From: CAYPAV01 sp964408805
GTDB taxonomy: Bacteria > Pseudomonadota > Alphaproteobacteria > UBA8366
Assembly: GCA_964408805.1 (NCBI GenBank)
Contig: CAYPAV010000015.1
Location: 53,922 to 117,921 of the forward strand
DNA: 64,000 bases
Reading direction: 5' to 3'
The translations under genes and the position numbers were made by a program. The notes under the pieces were generated by a model, which searched no databases, had not been told where the DNA came from, and saw only the letters and a program-made list of their open reading frames with translations. Below are positions 1-9,378 of this stretch, piece by piece. Each line of letters starts with the position of its first letter. Position 1 is the first letter of the stretch.

Positions 1-1760
1 CGCATCGCAAACAGGAACTGAAACCGAAGCGCCATACGGTACGTCAACGGCCCGGTTAGTCCAATGCGCCGCTGCAACCGCATGGCAATCCTGAAGAACC
101 GGCTGAATCCGAGGCCCTTGGCGACCGCCGCGGCGTAGCCCTCGACCCCTTCCGCCTTCAAGGCATCGGCGATGTCCTCGACCCGAACCACCAATTCGCG
201 GAGGACACGAGGCGGGATGAAACCTTGGCCGAATTGTTCCAGATATCTGTGCTTTTCCTCGGCGACCAGGGTCGCGAGGCCCACCGTAATCCAATCCTCA
301 GTCGACATACCGTTGACGGCACTCGCGGTTTCGGTCGCGGCCGCGGCGCGGCGCTCGTAGCTTGACAGAAGTGCCCTTGCCGATCCGCTTTCGATCTCCT
401 CGGTCTCGAGCATTCGCGCAACGTCGGCCGAGACATCCGTGAGCGTACGTGCCATTGCCCGGTCGCGGATCGCCCGGTCGCGGGGGGCCAGTTCGTCGAG
501 CCCGAGCCAGGACATCACCTTGCGGATCGTGGTCGCTTGTACGAAAAGCGTGAACAAAACGAAACCGGTCACCAGAACGGCAAGGAATTGACGGGTCTCG
601 GCCGCGATGGCGTCGTTCTCTACGATGATCAGGACGAGCGCCAGGGAGACCGCGCCGCGAAGTCCGCCCCAGACCATGACGGTGCTATATGCCGAGCTGA
701 CGTGGTGGGCGAGGCCAAGACGCGAGACCAAGGGAAGCAGACCGTAAATGACTCCGACACGAGCCAAGGTGGCGGTCAAGATGACCACCATCAGCCCGAT
801 CAGCAATGCGCCATCGATGGCGGCGAGCAATGCCGGGACGGCGAGGCCGACCAGGATGAAAATGACCGATATCGCCCAAAAGCCGAGCTGCCCCCAAACC
901 TCGTGCAGGGCGTGGAACTCCTCGGGCGGGATCGCGACCCGTCCGCGCGAGCCGATCACCAACCCCGCCGTGACCACCGCCATGACTCCGGAGACGTGGA
1001 GGTAATGCTCGGCCACGATGAAGGCGAGATAGGCGAGGACGATGGTCAGCGTGATGCAAACGAGCGTGAACTTTCGCAATCGTCCGATGACCCAACTGAA
1101 CGCAAGGGCGATCACGTATCCGACCAGGACGCCGCCGACGAAGACCTTCAGGAACTGCCAGATCCCGCTAAGTACGCCGACTTCGACGCCGGAGACGATA
1201 TTCATGAGCAAGATACCGAACAGCACGATCGCAGTCGCGTCGTTGAACAGGCTTTCGCCCTCGACCAGAATCGTCAGGCGTTTTGGCGCGCCGAGTTCCT
1301 TGAACAGCGCCACCACCGCGACGGGGTCTGTGGCGGAGACGATACAGCCGAGCAAGAGACAGACCAGAAGCCCGGTGCCGGTCGCCCAGTGGAGCGGCAG
1401 GGCCACGACGAATGTCGAGATCAAGAGGCCGATGACGGCGAGAAACAGGATCGGCCCGATATCCTCCATCAGACGACGCACATCGATCGAGAGCGCGCTT
1501 TCGAAGACGAGCGTCGGCAGGAAGACGAACATCACCATATCGGCGGTGATGTGAAATCCCGAGAGCGAGCGCACCAGATCGCCGATGAAACCGATCGAGA
1601 GGCGCGTCCCCGCGAACTCGATGACCGCGCCAAGTGCAATGCCGACGATCGCCAATAGAACCGTATGCGGAAAATTGACGCGCTTTGCCACCGGCAGCAG
1701 CAGAACGGCGATCGTCAATATGAAGATCAGCCCGAGAACGGACATCCATATGTGTTCCAT
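1..1760 (-). CDS. Na+/H+ antiporter, CPA1 family (C-terminal end outside the window)
   Basis: This gene starts at the ATG at 1760 and stays open to the window edge, so about 586 residues are present and the C terminus is missing. It should be an inner-membrane protein exchanging Na+ (or K+) for H+. The N-terminal ~400 residues are strongly hydrophobic with repeated membrane segments. Two CPA1 hallmarks are readable: SATDPVAVVALFKELG, which holds the TDP ion-binding motif, and VEGESLFNDATAIVLF. A long hydrophilic tail follows, rich in Glu/Arg, like the cytoplasmic regulatory tails of NhaP/SOS1-type exchangers. A GAGGGG ribosome-binding site lies six bases before the ATG. It lies 86 bases downstream of the molybdenum hydroxylase gene on the same strand. 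The family call is firm; the transported ion is not. Confidence 0.9.
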   Translation of the reverse strand, partial: MEHIWMSVLGLIFILTIAVLLLPVAKRVNFPHTVLLAIVGIALGAVIEFAGTRLSIGFIGDLVRSLSGFHITADMVMFVFLPTLVFESALSIDVRRLMEDIGPILFLAVIGLLISTFVVALPLHWATGTGLLVCLLLGCIVSATDPVAVVALFKELGAPKRLTILVEGESLFNDATAIVLFGILLMNIVSGVEVGVLSGIWQFLKVFVGGVLVGYVIALAFSWVIGRLRKFTLVCITLTIVLAYLAFIVAEHYLHVSGVMAVVTAGLVIGSRGRVAIPPEEFHALHEVWGQLGFWAISVIFILVGLAVPALLAAIDGALLIGLMVVILTATLARVGVIYGLLPLVSRLGLAHHVSSAYSTVMVWGGLRGAVSLALVLIIVENDAIAAETRQFLAVLVTGFVLFTLFVQATTIRKVMSWLGLDELAPRDRAIRDRAMARTLTDVSADVARMLETEEIESGSARALLSSYERRAAAATETASAVNGMSTEDWITVGLATLVAEEKHRYLEQFGQGFIPPRVLRELVVRVEDIADALKAEGVEGYAAAVAKGLGFSRFFRIAMRLQRRIGLTGPLTYRMALRFQFLFAM

Positions 1761-1846
1761 CCCGACCCCTCAGGAGAAACTCGAAGTTGCAACTTCCTAT
1801 CAGCTGCAACGCCGCCACGCCAGAGACTAACGGGACGAATCCACAA

Positions 1847-4108
1847 TTATGTTTCGTCGAGAGCCGCGAGGACCTTCGGCGGAGACATCGGCAGGTCGAC
1901 GAGGCGTCGTCCGGTCGCATTCTTGATCGCGTTGGCGACCGCCGCCAAGGGGGGTGAAATGGGAACTTCTCCGACGCCGCGGACACCGAAGGGATGCGTG
2001 TCGCTTGGCACTTCGACGATCACGGTATCGATCATCGGCAGGTCGGAGGCGACCGGGATGCGGTAGTCGAGAAAGCCCGGATTCTCGAGCTGTCCGTCTT
2101 CGTTATAAATATATTCCTCGTTCAGCGCCCAGCCGATGCCCTGGGCGACGCCGCCCTGCATCTGGCCCTCGACGTATCCCGGATGAATGGCGCGGCCCGC
2201 GTCCTGAACGGCGGTATAGCGCAGAATCGTCACATGGCCGGTTTCCGGATCGACCTCGAGATCGCAGATATGGGTGCCGAAGCCGGGACCCGCCCCCTGC
2301 ACGTTGGATGATCGATTGGCATTGATCGGTCCCCCGGTGGAGGCTGCCTTGCCGGCGATATCGGCCAGGGTCAAGGGATCGAACTCACCCGCATTGGCGC
2401 CCGCGGGACGCGCGGCGCCATCCGACCAGACGACCGCGTCGAGATCGATGTCCCAGATCTTCGCCGCGCGTTCGCGGAGCTTCTCGACCACCGCTTGGGC
2501 CGCTTCCACCACCATGGTGCCGGCGGCGAAGGTGACGCGGCTGCCGCCGGTCACGGCACTAAAGCCGATCGAGCTCGTATCCGCGACCAGGGCGCGCACT
2601 TGATCGATATCGATCCCCAGCACTTCGGCGGTCATGATGACCATCGAGGCACGCGAGCCGCCGATATCCGGATTGCCGGTGATGACGGTGACCGTGCCGT
2701 CCTCGTTGACGATCACGCCGGCACTCACCTCGCCGCCGACATTGAACCAGAATCCGGCCGCAACACCGCGTCCCTGATTGGGGCCGAGCGGTGTCTTGTA
2801 GTGCGGATGCGCGATCGCCGCATTCAGCGTTTCCTCGAACCCGATCTTACGGAAGGTCGGGCCATAGGCGGCGCGGGTCCCTTCTTTGGCCGCGTTCTTG
2901 AGGCGAAGCTCAAGCGGGTCCATCTCCAGCTCCAAGGCCAGTTCGTCGAGCGCGCTTTCGACCACGAAGGCGGCAATGGGTGAACCCGGCGCGCGGTAGG
3001 AATTGCTCTTCGGGCGATTCATGACGACGTCGTAGCCGATGGTCTCGGAATTCGCGATGTCGTAAGGGGCGAAGGTACAGCTCGCGGCCTGGCGCACGGG
3101 CGAGCCCGGAAAGGCGCCGGCCTGGAAGTTCAGCACCGCCTGCGCTGCGGTGATCCGGCCGTCCTTGGTCGCGCCGATCTTGACCGTGTTGGAGGAGCCC
3201 GAGGTCGGTCCGGTGGCGCGAAACACTTCTTCCCGCGACATCACCATCTTGACAGGCCGGCCTGACAGGCGCGACAGCACCAGTGCCAGCGGCTCCAGAT
3301 AGACGATCGTCTTGCCGCCGAAACCGCCGCCGATCTCGGCCGGGATCGCGCGCACGTCGGCGATATTGGTGCCGGTCAGCTTGGCGCTCACCTGGCGGAC
3401 CATGAAATGACCCTGACTGCTGCTCCAGATCGTCGTTTGGCCGTCCTTGGCGACGCTGACGAGGGCCGCATGCGGCTCGAGATAGCCCTGGTGGACGGGC
3501 TTCGTGGTCAGCTTCTTTTCGACGATGACGTCGGCGGCCGCGAACCCGGTCTCCAGGTCCCCGATCGCGAATTCGAACCTTTTCGCGATATTCGTGGGGT
3601 CCGTGGGTTGGGGGTCGGCCCCTTCGGTGCGGATGAAGTCGTGCAGGATGGGGGCGTCGGGCTTCATCGCCTCTTCGACATCGATGACGTGGGGCAGGAT
3701 TTCGTATTCCACTTCGATCAGATCGAGGGCTGCCATGGCGATCCGGTTCGTGGTCGCGGCAACGGCGGCGACCGCGTGGCCGGCATAGAGGACCTTGTCC
3801 CGCGCCATCACGTTCCGGCTGGTATAGCGAAGGTCGTGCGGCCCCGCCATCACCGGTGTTTCGATCGGGAAGTGGGCTAGGTCGTCGCCCGACATCGCCG
3901 CCTTCACCCCCGTCAGCCTCTTCGCCTTCTCGAGGTTGATCGAGACGATGCGCGCATGGGGATGCGGGCTGCGAAGCACTTTGCCGACCAGCATGCCCGG
4001 CAGCTTGAAGTCGGCCCCGAAGGTCGCGCGGCCCGTGACCTTGTCCATGCCGTCGGGGCGGATCGTGTTTTGACCGATCCAGCGAAATTCGTGCTTTTCT
4101 GCAGACAT
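1847..4108 (-). CDS. xanthine dehydrogenase/aldehyde oxidase family, molybdopterin-binding large subunit
   Basis: 753 residues, the expected size for a stand-alone CoxL/XdhB-type subunit that binds molybdenum cofactor and hydroxylates an aldehyde or N-heterocycle using water. Visible signatures are the N-terminal DKVTGRATFGADF of the a/b hammerhead domain, the Mo-cofactor loop PAEIGGGFGGKT, SYRAPGSP, and the C-terminal FGVRGVGEVPISP with the expected catalytic Glu. Such enzymes normally need a small 2Fe-2S subunit and a FAD subunit. Neither is encoded nearby, so electrons must leave through partners elsewhere or through a different carrier. It follows hyuB after an 88-base gap on the same strand, which suggests one pathway with HyuAB and the Rieske oxygenase. 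The substrate cannot be read from the sequence. Confidence 0.9.
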   Translation of the reverse strand: MSAEKHEFRWIGQNTIRPDGMDKVTGRATFGADFKLPGMLVGKVLRSPHPHARIVSINLEKAKRLTGVKAAMSGDDLAHFPIETPVMAGPHDLRYTSRNVMARDKVLYAGHAVAAVAATTNRIAMAALDLIEVEYEILPHVIDVEEAMKPDAPILHDFIRTEGADPQPTDPTNIAKRFEFAIGDLETGFAAADVIVEKKLTTKPVHQGYLEPHAALVSVAKDGQTTIWSSSQGHFMVRQVSAKLTGTNIADVRAIPAEIGGGFGGKTIVYLEPLALVLSRLSGRPVKMVMSREEVFRATGPTSGSSNTVKIGATKDGRITAAQAVLNFQAGAFPGSPVRQAASCTFAPYDIANSETIGYDVVMNRPKSNSYRAPGSPIAAFVVESALDELALELEMDPLELRLKNAAKEGTRAAYGPTFRKIGFEETLNAAIAHPHYKTPLGPNQGRGVAAGFWFNVGGEVSAGVIVNEDGTVTVITGNPDIGGSRASMVIMTAEVLGIDIDQVRALVADTSSIGFSAVTGGSRVTFAAGTMVVEAAQAVVEKLRERAAKIWDIDLDAVVWSDGAARPAGANAGEFDPLTLADIAGKAASTGGPINANRSSNVQGAGPGFGTHICDLEVDPETGHVTILRYTAVQDAGRAIHPGYVEGQMQGGVAQGIGWALNEEYIYNEDGQLENPGFLDYRIPVASDLPMIDTVIVEVPSDTHPFGVRGVGEVPISPPLAAVANAIKNATGRRLVDLPMSPPKVLAALDET

Positions 4109-4196
4109 GGCGGAACTCTCTCGATGTGATGGGGGCGGTCGGGATTGGAATAGAAATAAGTCGCAAGACGGCCAGGATCAAACGGATTGAACCGTT

Positions 4197-5849
4197 TTAT
4201 TTATCTCCCGCGCGATAGCCGTAGTCGCGGGCAGCACCCTCGGGAGTCACGAACCCCAGCGCGATGTCCCGTGCCACGAGATCGCGGGGCCGCTGCTGCG
4301 GATCGCCGATCCCGCCGCCGCCGGCTTCGTGGAGCGTAATCCGGTCGCCGGGCCGCAAGACGTGGGTTCCCTTCGGATGAACGGCGGTGTCATTGACGAA
4401 ATGGGCGCGGCGCCCGCCCGCGCCGCCGCCAAGATACCCCGGTGCCGGAAAATCGCTTCTGTTCGCCATCGTGAGGATGGTCATCGGCCGGCCGGTATCG
4501 TTCCGCAGCGTCATCACCTGGCCGACGCCGCCGCGCGCCGTGCCGGGCCCGCCGCTGTCTGGAAGGATCTCCTTCGATACGATCGTCGTGCCGGTGATCG
4601 ATTCCCAAATTTCCGCCGGGACGACCGCCATGTTGGAGGGGCCGGGCAGACAGTTTCCGCCATCCATACCTTCTATCGCCCCGAAGCCGCCGGAGGCGAA
4701 GTAGATCGTCGAAATGGGCCGTCCGTCCGGGTGGAAACCCTGGATTGTCACCAGATCCATCATGCCGTTGTCGGCCTGGATACGGTCGGGCGCGGCCTCG
4801 GCGAGCGCGCCGAACAGTAGTCCGGTAACGAAATGCCCAATGGCGTGCCGTGCACCCGTCGGGAAGGGCGGCTGGGCGTTCAGGAGGCACCCCTCGGGTG
4901 CGGTGACCCGGATCGGCCGTGTGGCCCCTTCGTTGTTGGGGAGCGAAGGAATGGTCAGGCACTTGATCGCATGCAGCGACATCGCATTGGTATAGCAATA
5001 GGGCACGTTGATGCCGCTTGGGACGCAATCGCCGGTGCCGGTGAAATCGATCGTCACCGCTTCGTCCTCCACCTCGATTCGGCAGGCGAGCGGGATCGGA
5101 TCGTCGATGGCCTCGATCATGATTTGGTTTTCGTAGACGCCGTTGGCGATTTCGGCGATCCGTCGGCGCATCGCCAGGTCCGATTGGTTCCGGATTGCCC
5201 GGCTCAACGGCGACAGGTCGTCGATGTCGTATTCCGACATGAAGTCGAGGAGCTGGCGCCCCCCCACCTCGTTGCAGGTGACGTTGGCCAGCAAGTCGCC
5301 AATCGTCGCCTCTGGCGTGCGGACATTGGCACGTACCAGGTCCAGGATGAAGGGATCGACCACGCCGTCGCACTTCAGGCGGCAGATCGGCAGGCGGAGG
5401 CCTTCCTGATAGATCTCGCGGGCCGCCGCCCCGAAGCCGGTGCCGCCGATATCCGGCAAATGGGTGATCGACATGGTGTAGCCGACGATCGTTTCGCCGC
5501 GGAATACCGGCCGCATGACGTTGATGTCGAAGAGATGCCCCGTGCCCATCCAGGGATCGTTGGTGCAGATGACGTCGCCCGGGCGAAGCGTCTCCGGCGG
5601 GAACTTCTCCAGCATGAAACCCAAGGTGCGCGGGGCCGAGCCGATGAAGACAGGGACCGAAAAACTGCCCTGCGCCATCAGTTGGCCCTCGCCGTCGAAC
5701 ATCACTACGGTCAGGTCGTAGCTCTCCGAGACGATGGTCGAGAACGAGGTCCGCACCAGGGTCGAGACGATCTCGTCGGAGATCGAGACCAAGCGGTCCC
5801 ACAGGATGCCGAGGGAGACGGCGTCGAATTCGGACTCGGCGGCGGTCAT
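4197..5849 (-). CDS. hyuB: hydantoinase B/oxoprolinase family protein (HyuB)
   Basis: 550 residues, typical for HyuB, the partner of HyuA in ATP-dependent opening of cyclic amides such as N-methylhydantoin or 5-oxoproline, or in the related acetone/acetophenone carboxylases. Diagnostic stretches include ICTNDPWMGTGHLFDI near residue 95, THLPDIGGTGFGAAAREIYQ near 150, and the family's C-terminal HEAGGGGIGDPQQRPRDL followed by ARDIALGFVTPEGAARDYG. The start at 5849 lies only three bases after the hyuA stop, so the two are co-transcribed and probably translationally coupled. No acetone-carboxylase gamma subunit is seen, which favours a hydrolase over a carboxylase. Confidence 0.92.
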   Translation of the reverse strand: MTAAESEFDAVSLGILWDRLVSISDEIVSTLVRTSFSTIVSESYDLTVVMFDGEGQLMAQGSFSVPVFIGSAPRTLGFMLEKFPPETLRPGDVICTNDPWMGTGHLFDINVMRPVFRGETIVGYTMSITHLPDIGGTGFGAAAREIYQEGLRLPICRLKCDGVVDPFILDLVRANVRTPEATIGDLLANVTCNEVGGRQLLDFMSEYDIDDLSPLSRAIRNQSDLAMRRRIAEIANGVYENQIMIEAIDDPIPLACRIEVEDEAVTIDFTGTGDCVPSGINVPYCYTNAMSLHAIKCLTIPSLPNNEGATRPIRVTAPEGCLLNAQPPFPTGARHAIGHFVTGLLFGALAEAAPDRIQADNGMMDLVTIQGFHPDGRPISTIYFASGGFGAIEGMDGGNCLPGPSNMAVVPAEIWESITGTTIVSKEILPDSGGPGTARGGVGQVMTLRNDTGRPMTILTMANRSDFPAPGYLGGGAGGRRAHFVNDTAVHPKGTHVLRPGDRITLHEAGGGGIGDPQQRPRDLVARDIALGFVTPEGAARDYGYRAGDK

Positions 5850-5852
5850 ATC

Positions 5853-7934
5853 CTATATCTCCAGCTCGGCGATCAGGTTGTGGGAGGCATCGACCCAGGC
5901 CCGGTGGCCGGGGGTGATCAGGCAGGTCGATTCGCGCTCCTCGACGAGCGCCGGACCCTCGATCTCGGTACCGGGTGTTAGACCATAGCGGTCATAGACC
6001 GGGATGTCGCGATAACCGTCCGGCGGGAAATAGGCCCGGCGCGTGCCCTTTCGCGCCGCCGAGACGCCATTTCCGCCTTGTAGGCTGTAGCCGCTCGGGA
6101 GATCTGGTTCGGGACCCCGCGCCTCGACCCGCCAGTTGATGATCTCCAGCGGCGCGTCGAGCGCCGCCACGGCGTACAGTTCGGCATAGCGGCTCTCGAA
6201 ATATTGGCGGAGGTTGGGGAAGGCGTCGCCGGGATCGCCCTCGGGCAAGGTCACCTCGATCTCGTGGGTTTGCCCGAAATAGCGCATGTCGAGGCGGCGG
6301 ATGAGCCGCATGTCATCGGGTGCGACGCCGGCCTCGCCGAGAAATCCCGTCGCCTCGGCGACCAAATCGTCGAACATGGTACTGAAATCGGCTGCCGTCA
6401 GATCTTCGTCGACCACCCGGCGCGAGCGCGCGATCTCGAAGGCAAGCGGGCTGGCGAGCAGGCCGAGGGCCGAAAAGACTCCCGCCCCCAACGGAAAGAC
6501 GACGCGGGGGATCTTCAGCTTCTCGGCGACCGGCATCGCGTGCATAGGGCCGGAGCCGCCAAAGGCGACCATGCTGGCGGTACGATAGTCGAAACCGCGT
6601 TCGGCGGCGTGAACCCGAAAGGCCCGGGCGACGTCCTCGTTCGCGGTCTCGTGGATACCCCAAGCGGCGCGTTCAAGCGAGAGATCGAGCGGTCCGCCGA
6701 CAGTCGTCTCTATCGCCGCCCGTGCCGCGTCGACATCAAGCGCCATCTCGCCGCCGAGAAAGAAATCGGGATCGAGATAACCTAAAACGAGATTTGCATC
6801 GCTCAGTGCCGCGTCTGCGCCGCCTCGGCCATAACAGGCGGGTCCGGGATCGGCGCCCGCGCTCAACGGTCCCACCTTCAGGAGTCCGCGATCGTCGGTG
6901 CCTGCGATCGAGCCGCCGCCGGCGCCTATTTCGATGAGATCGAGGACCGGAATCCGAACGGGTAAGCCGCTGCCGCGTTTGAACTCGTGAACCCGTGCGA
7001 TTTCGGTCGCCGCACTCTTGAGGGGCGTGTGGGCCCGAATGAGGGCACCCTTCGCCGTGGTGCCGCCGAGATCGAAGGACAGCACGTCCGGCAGGTCGAG
7101 GGCACGGCCCTGCACCGCCGCCATCAAAACGCCTGCCGCCGGACCCGATTCAAGCAAGCGGACGGGAAATCGCCGCGCCGTGTCCGGCGCCAGCATGCCG
7201 CCGCTCGAGGTCATGATATCGAACCGTCCTTCGTAACCCAGCGATTTCAAACCGGATTCCAAGCGATCGAGATAGCGGTCGACCATCGGCTGGGTGTAGG
7301 CGTTGATGCTGGTCGTGGTCCAGCGCTCGAACTCGCGCATGTTCGGGAAAACCTCCGATGAGGCCGAGACATAGAGATCCGGGAACTCCTCCGTTGCCAT
7401 CTGCTTGACCGCGCGCTCGTGGCCGGGGTCGATATAGCTGTGGAGGAAACAGATGGCGAGCGCCTTGATGGCATGGGCCTCCACCAGCTCGGCGATGGCG
7501 GTCCGGGCGGCGGCGAGGTCGAGCGGCGTTTCAATCCGGCCGTCGTAATGCACCCGTTCCGGGATTCCCCGGCGCAAGGTCCGCGAGACCAGCGGTTCCG
7601 GATAAGCGACGCCGAGATCGAAGAGGTCGTAGCGCCGCTCCATTCCCATATCCATGATGTCGCCGAACCCCTTGGTGACCAGCATGCCGGTCACCGCACC
7701 TCGGCGCTCGATGACCGCATTGGTGACGAGGGTCGTTCCGTGGGCGATTGAGGAAATTTCCGAGATCGGCACGTCGTTCGCGTCGAGAATCGCGGCGACG
7801 CCGTCGATCACCGCCTCGGAGGGGTCGCGCGGCGTCGTCAGCTGCTTATGAACCGCCAGCCGCTCGCCCGCGGCGTCCAGGAGGGCAAAGTCCGTAAACG
7901 TCCCGCCAATATCGATCCCGATGCGCCAGTTCAC
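5853..7934 (-). CDS. hyuA: hydantoinase/oxoprolinase family protein (HyuA)
   Basis: 693 residues from a GTG start at 7934, chosen because the conserved ATP-binding N terminus WRIGIDIGGTFTDF begins immediately there and because the stop of the Rieske gene sits just seven bases upstream. An upstream in-frame start would overlap that gene by 170 bases and add unrelated residues. The second phosphate-binding motif is SFDLGGTTAKGAL near residue 250. The family fold is actin-like; it phosphorylates or activates the substrate for HyuB. It sits between the Rieske oxygenase and hyuB in a tight minus-strand operon. HyuA/HyuB identity is firm; whether the substrate is a hydantoin, oxoproline or another lactam is unknown. 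Confidence 0.92.
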   Translation of the reverse strand: MNWRIGIDIGGTFTDFALLDAAGERLAVHKQLTTPRDPSEAVIDGVAAILDANDVPISEISSIAHGTTLVTNAVIERRGAVTGMLVTKGFGDIMDMGMERRYDLFDLGVAYPEPLVSRTLRRGIPERVHYDGRIETPLDLAAARTAIAELVEAHAIKALAICFLHSYIDPGHERAVKQMATEEFPDLYVSASSEVFPNMREFERWTTTSINAYTQPMVDRYLDRLESGLKSLGYEGRFDIMTSSGGMLAPDTARRFPVRLLESGPAAGVLMAAVQGRALDLPDVLSFDLGGTTAKGALIRAHTPLKSAATEIARVHEFKRGSGLPVRIPVLDLIEIGAGGGSIAGTDDRGLLKVGPLSAGADPGPACYGRGGADAALSDANLVLGYLDPDFFLGGEMALDVDAARAAIETTVGGPLDLSLERAAWGIHETANEDVARAFRVHAAERGFDYRTASMVAFGGSGPMHAMPVAEKLKIPRVVFPLGAGVFSALGLLASPLAFEIARSRRVVDEDLTAADFSTMFDDLVAEATGFLGEAGVAPDDMRLIRRLDMRYFGQTHEIEVTLPEGDPGDAFPNLRQYFESRYAELYAVAALDAPLEIINWRVEARGPEPDLPSGYSLQGGNGVSAARKGTRRAYFPPDGYRDIPVYDRYGLTPGTEIEGPALVEERESTCLITPGHRAWVDASHNLIAELEI

Positions 7935-7941
7935 CGCGCGA

Positions 7942-9252
7942 TCAAGCCTCCACGACGCGGCCGAAGGCGTTGCCGAAGCGCTCCAGCAGCACGTCCTCGA
8001 AGGGGATTCCCTCGGCGGCAATCCAGCTGCCGGGGCGGGTTTGGTAGCAGTCGTGGTGCCGGGGCGCGATCGGCTCTTTGCCTTCCTTGGCAAGTGCCTC
8101 GGCACCATCCAAGACTATGCGGCGGAAGCGGACTACCGCCGCGTCCGTCGCCGTCAGCACTTCGCGCGTGCGGTCGGCGATCAGGCCCTGGCTTTGCTGA
8201 ATCATGAGATCCTGTTCGGCGAGACCGGGAACGCCGGTATAGCTCACGTTTTTTTGGAGATCGCGGTCGATTCCGTAGTCGTTCGCCCGGTTCTGCAGCG
8301 GCATATAGTCCGAATCGACCTTGGCGATGATGCCATGGCCTTTTTCGAGCTTCTCCCGCTCCGCGCCCTCGATCGGCCGTTCCGGGTTCCATGCATAGCA
8401 ATAGATCCAGCAGGCGATGTCGGTGACCGGCACCAAGGTGAACCCGAAATAGGTCTCGCCGGGAAAGGTCGAGGGGCCGGTGCCGTGCGCCGGCAGCATG
8501 TATTGGGTGATCCGCCAGTAGGATTCGTTCGGATCGCCCGCGCGCATGCCGCCGATCACGAAGCCGACCTCGTGCTCCAGAAGCGAGAATTTCGGCATCG
8601 GATCGTTGCGGATCCAGCGCAGGCGCCGTTCGTCCGCCGGCGCGTCCGGATTTTCGTTCGACTCGACGCTCGGCGCCGGCATGTGGAGGAACGAAAAATG
8701 CGAGGTGTCGAGATCGCCCTCCATGAGCTGCGCCCAGTTGCATTCAACGAACTGCTTGGTGACGTAGCGGTGGGTCTCCGGCACTTGGCCGTATTCCAGT
8801 TGCGGGACCTCCGGCATCGCCGCTTCGCCGTCCCCCGCCGGACCCAAATAGGCCCAAACGATGCCGCCATATTCCCGCGTCGGATAGGCTTTGATCCGTA
8901 CCGTCTCGTGATGTCGCACGCCGGGCGGTACGTTCGGCAGGTCGACCGCTTTCCCCGTCACGTCAAACTTCCAGCCGTGATAGACGCATCGAAGACCGCA
9001 TTCCTCGTTCCGCCCATAGAACATATCGGCGGCGCGGTGCGGACAGAGCTTGTCGATCAGGCCGATCCGGCCCTCGGTGTCGCGGAACGCGACCAGCTCC
9101 TCGTCCATGATGGTGACGCGAAGCGGCGGCCCGTCCGGCTCGGCGAGCTCTTCCGACAAGGCGACCGGCTGCCAGAAGCGCCGGAAATACTGTCCCATCG
9201 GCGTGGCGGCGCCGGTTTGCGTCAAAGTTTCATTTTCCTCGGCCGAAAGCAT
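7942..9252 (-). CDS. Rieske 2Fe-2S ring-hydroxylating oxygenase, catalytic subunit
   Basis: 436 residues from ATG 9252 (a GTG at 9255 is also possible); AAGGA precedes it. The N-terminal Rieske domain shows CPHR at about residues 70-73 and CVYHGWKF at about 89-96, giving the two Cys and two His ligands of the 2Fe-2S cluster. The catalytic domain carries EGDLDTSHFSFLH near residue 180, matching the Asp/His/His site of mononuclear iron. The layout resembles phthalate or vanillate dioxygenases/demethylases, which need a separate reductase. None is encoded here. It is first in the operon with hyuAB and the molybdenum hydroxylase. The gene upstream is divergent, so 9253-9378 must hold both promoters. 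Confidence 0.92.
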   Translation of the reverse strand: MLSAEENETLTQTGAATPMGQYFRRFWQPVALSEELAEPDGPPLRVTIMDEELVAFRDTEGRIGLIDKLCPHRAADMFYGRNEECGLRCVYHGWKFDVTGKAVDLPNVPPGVRHHETVRIKAYPTREYGGIVWAYLGPAGDGEAAMPEVPQLEYGQVPETHRYVTKQFVECNWAQLMEGDLDTSHFSFLHMPAPSVESNENPDAPADERRLRWIRNDPMPKFSLLEHEVGFVIGGMRAGDPNESYWRITQYMLPAHGTGPSTFPGETYFGFTLVPVTDIACWIYCYAWNPERPIEGAEREKLEKGHGIIAKVDSDYMPLQNRANDYGIDRDLQKNVSYTGVPGLAEQDLMIQQSQGLIADRTREVLTATDAAVVRFRRIVLDGAEALAKEGKEPIAPRHHDCYQTRPGSWIAAEGIPFEDVLLERFGNAFGRVVEA

Positions 9253-9378
9253 CACGTTTCCTTATTTTTTGGGCGGTCGGTTGCCCGTCTCAGCCAAGCA
9301 ATATATCGCAGAGCGACAATATCGCGAGGCCCGAGCCCGGCACTATATCAAACAAAGAACAATGGGAGGATCGAACGT
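9253..9378. promoter_or_regulatory. divergent promoter region between the Rieske oxygenase and SDR genes
   Basis: This 126-base gap separates two divergently read genes and must contain both start regions. It is A/T-richer than its surroundings. CAATATATCGC and CAATATCGC form an imperfect direct repeat near 9298-9325, a plausible operator, but I cannot assign a regulator. A clear GGAGGA ribosome-binding site for the SDR gene lies at 9365-9370. Confidence 0.4.

Noticed and set aside
537..1658. Long plus-strand open frame (373 codons) opposite the antiporter
   Set aside because: The protein is extremely rich in Asp, Glu, Arg, Gln and His with no domain; it mirrors the codon bias of the real minus-strand antiporter, whose CPA1 motifs are intact.
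4833..5981. Plus-strand open frame of 382 codons opposite hyuB
   Set aside because: Opposite-strand shadow of a well-supported hyuB gene; composition is skewed and no motif is present.
7921..9378. Plus-strand open frame running into the SDR gene
   Set aside because: It is opposite the Rieske gene and in frame with the SDR gene by chance; the SDR family sequence and ribosome-binding site start at 9379.
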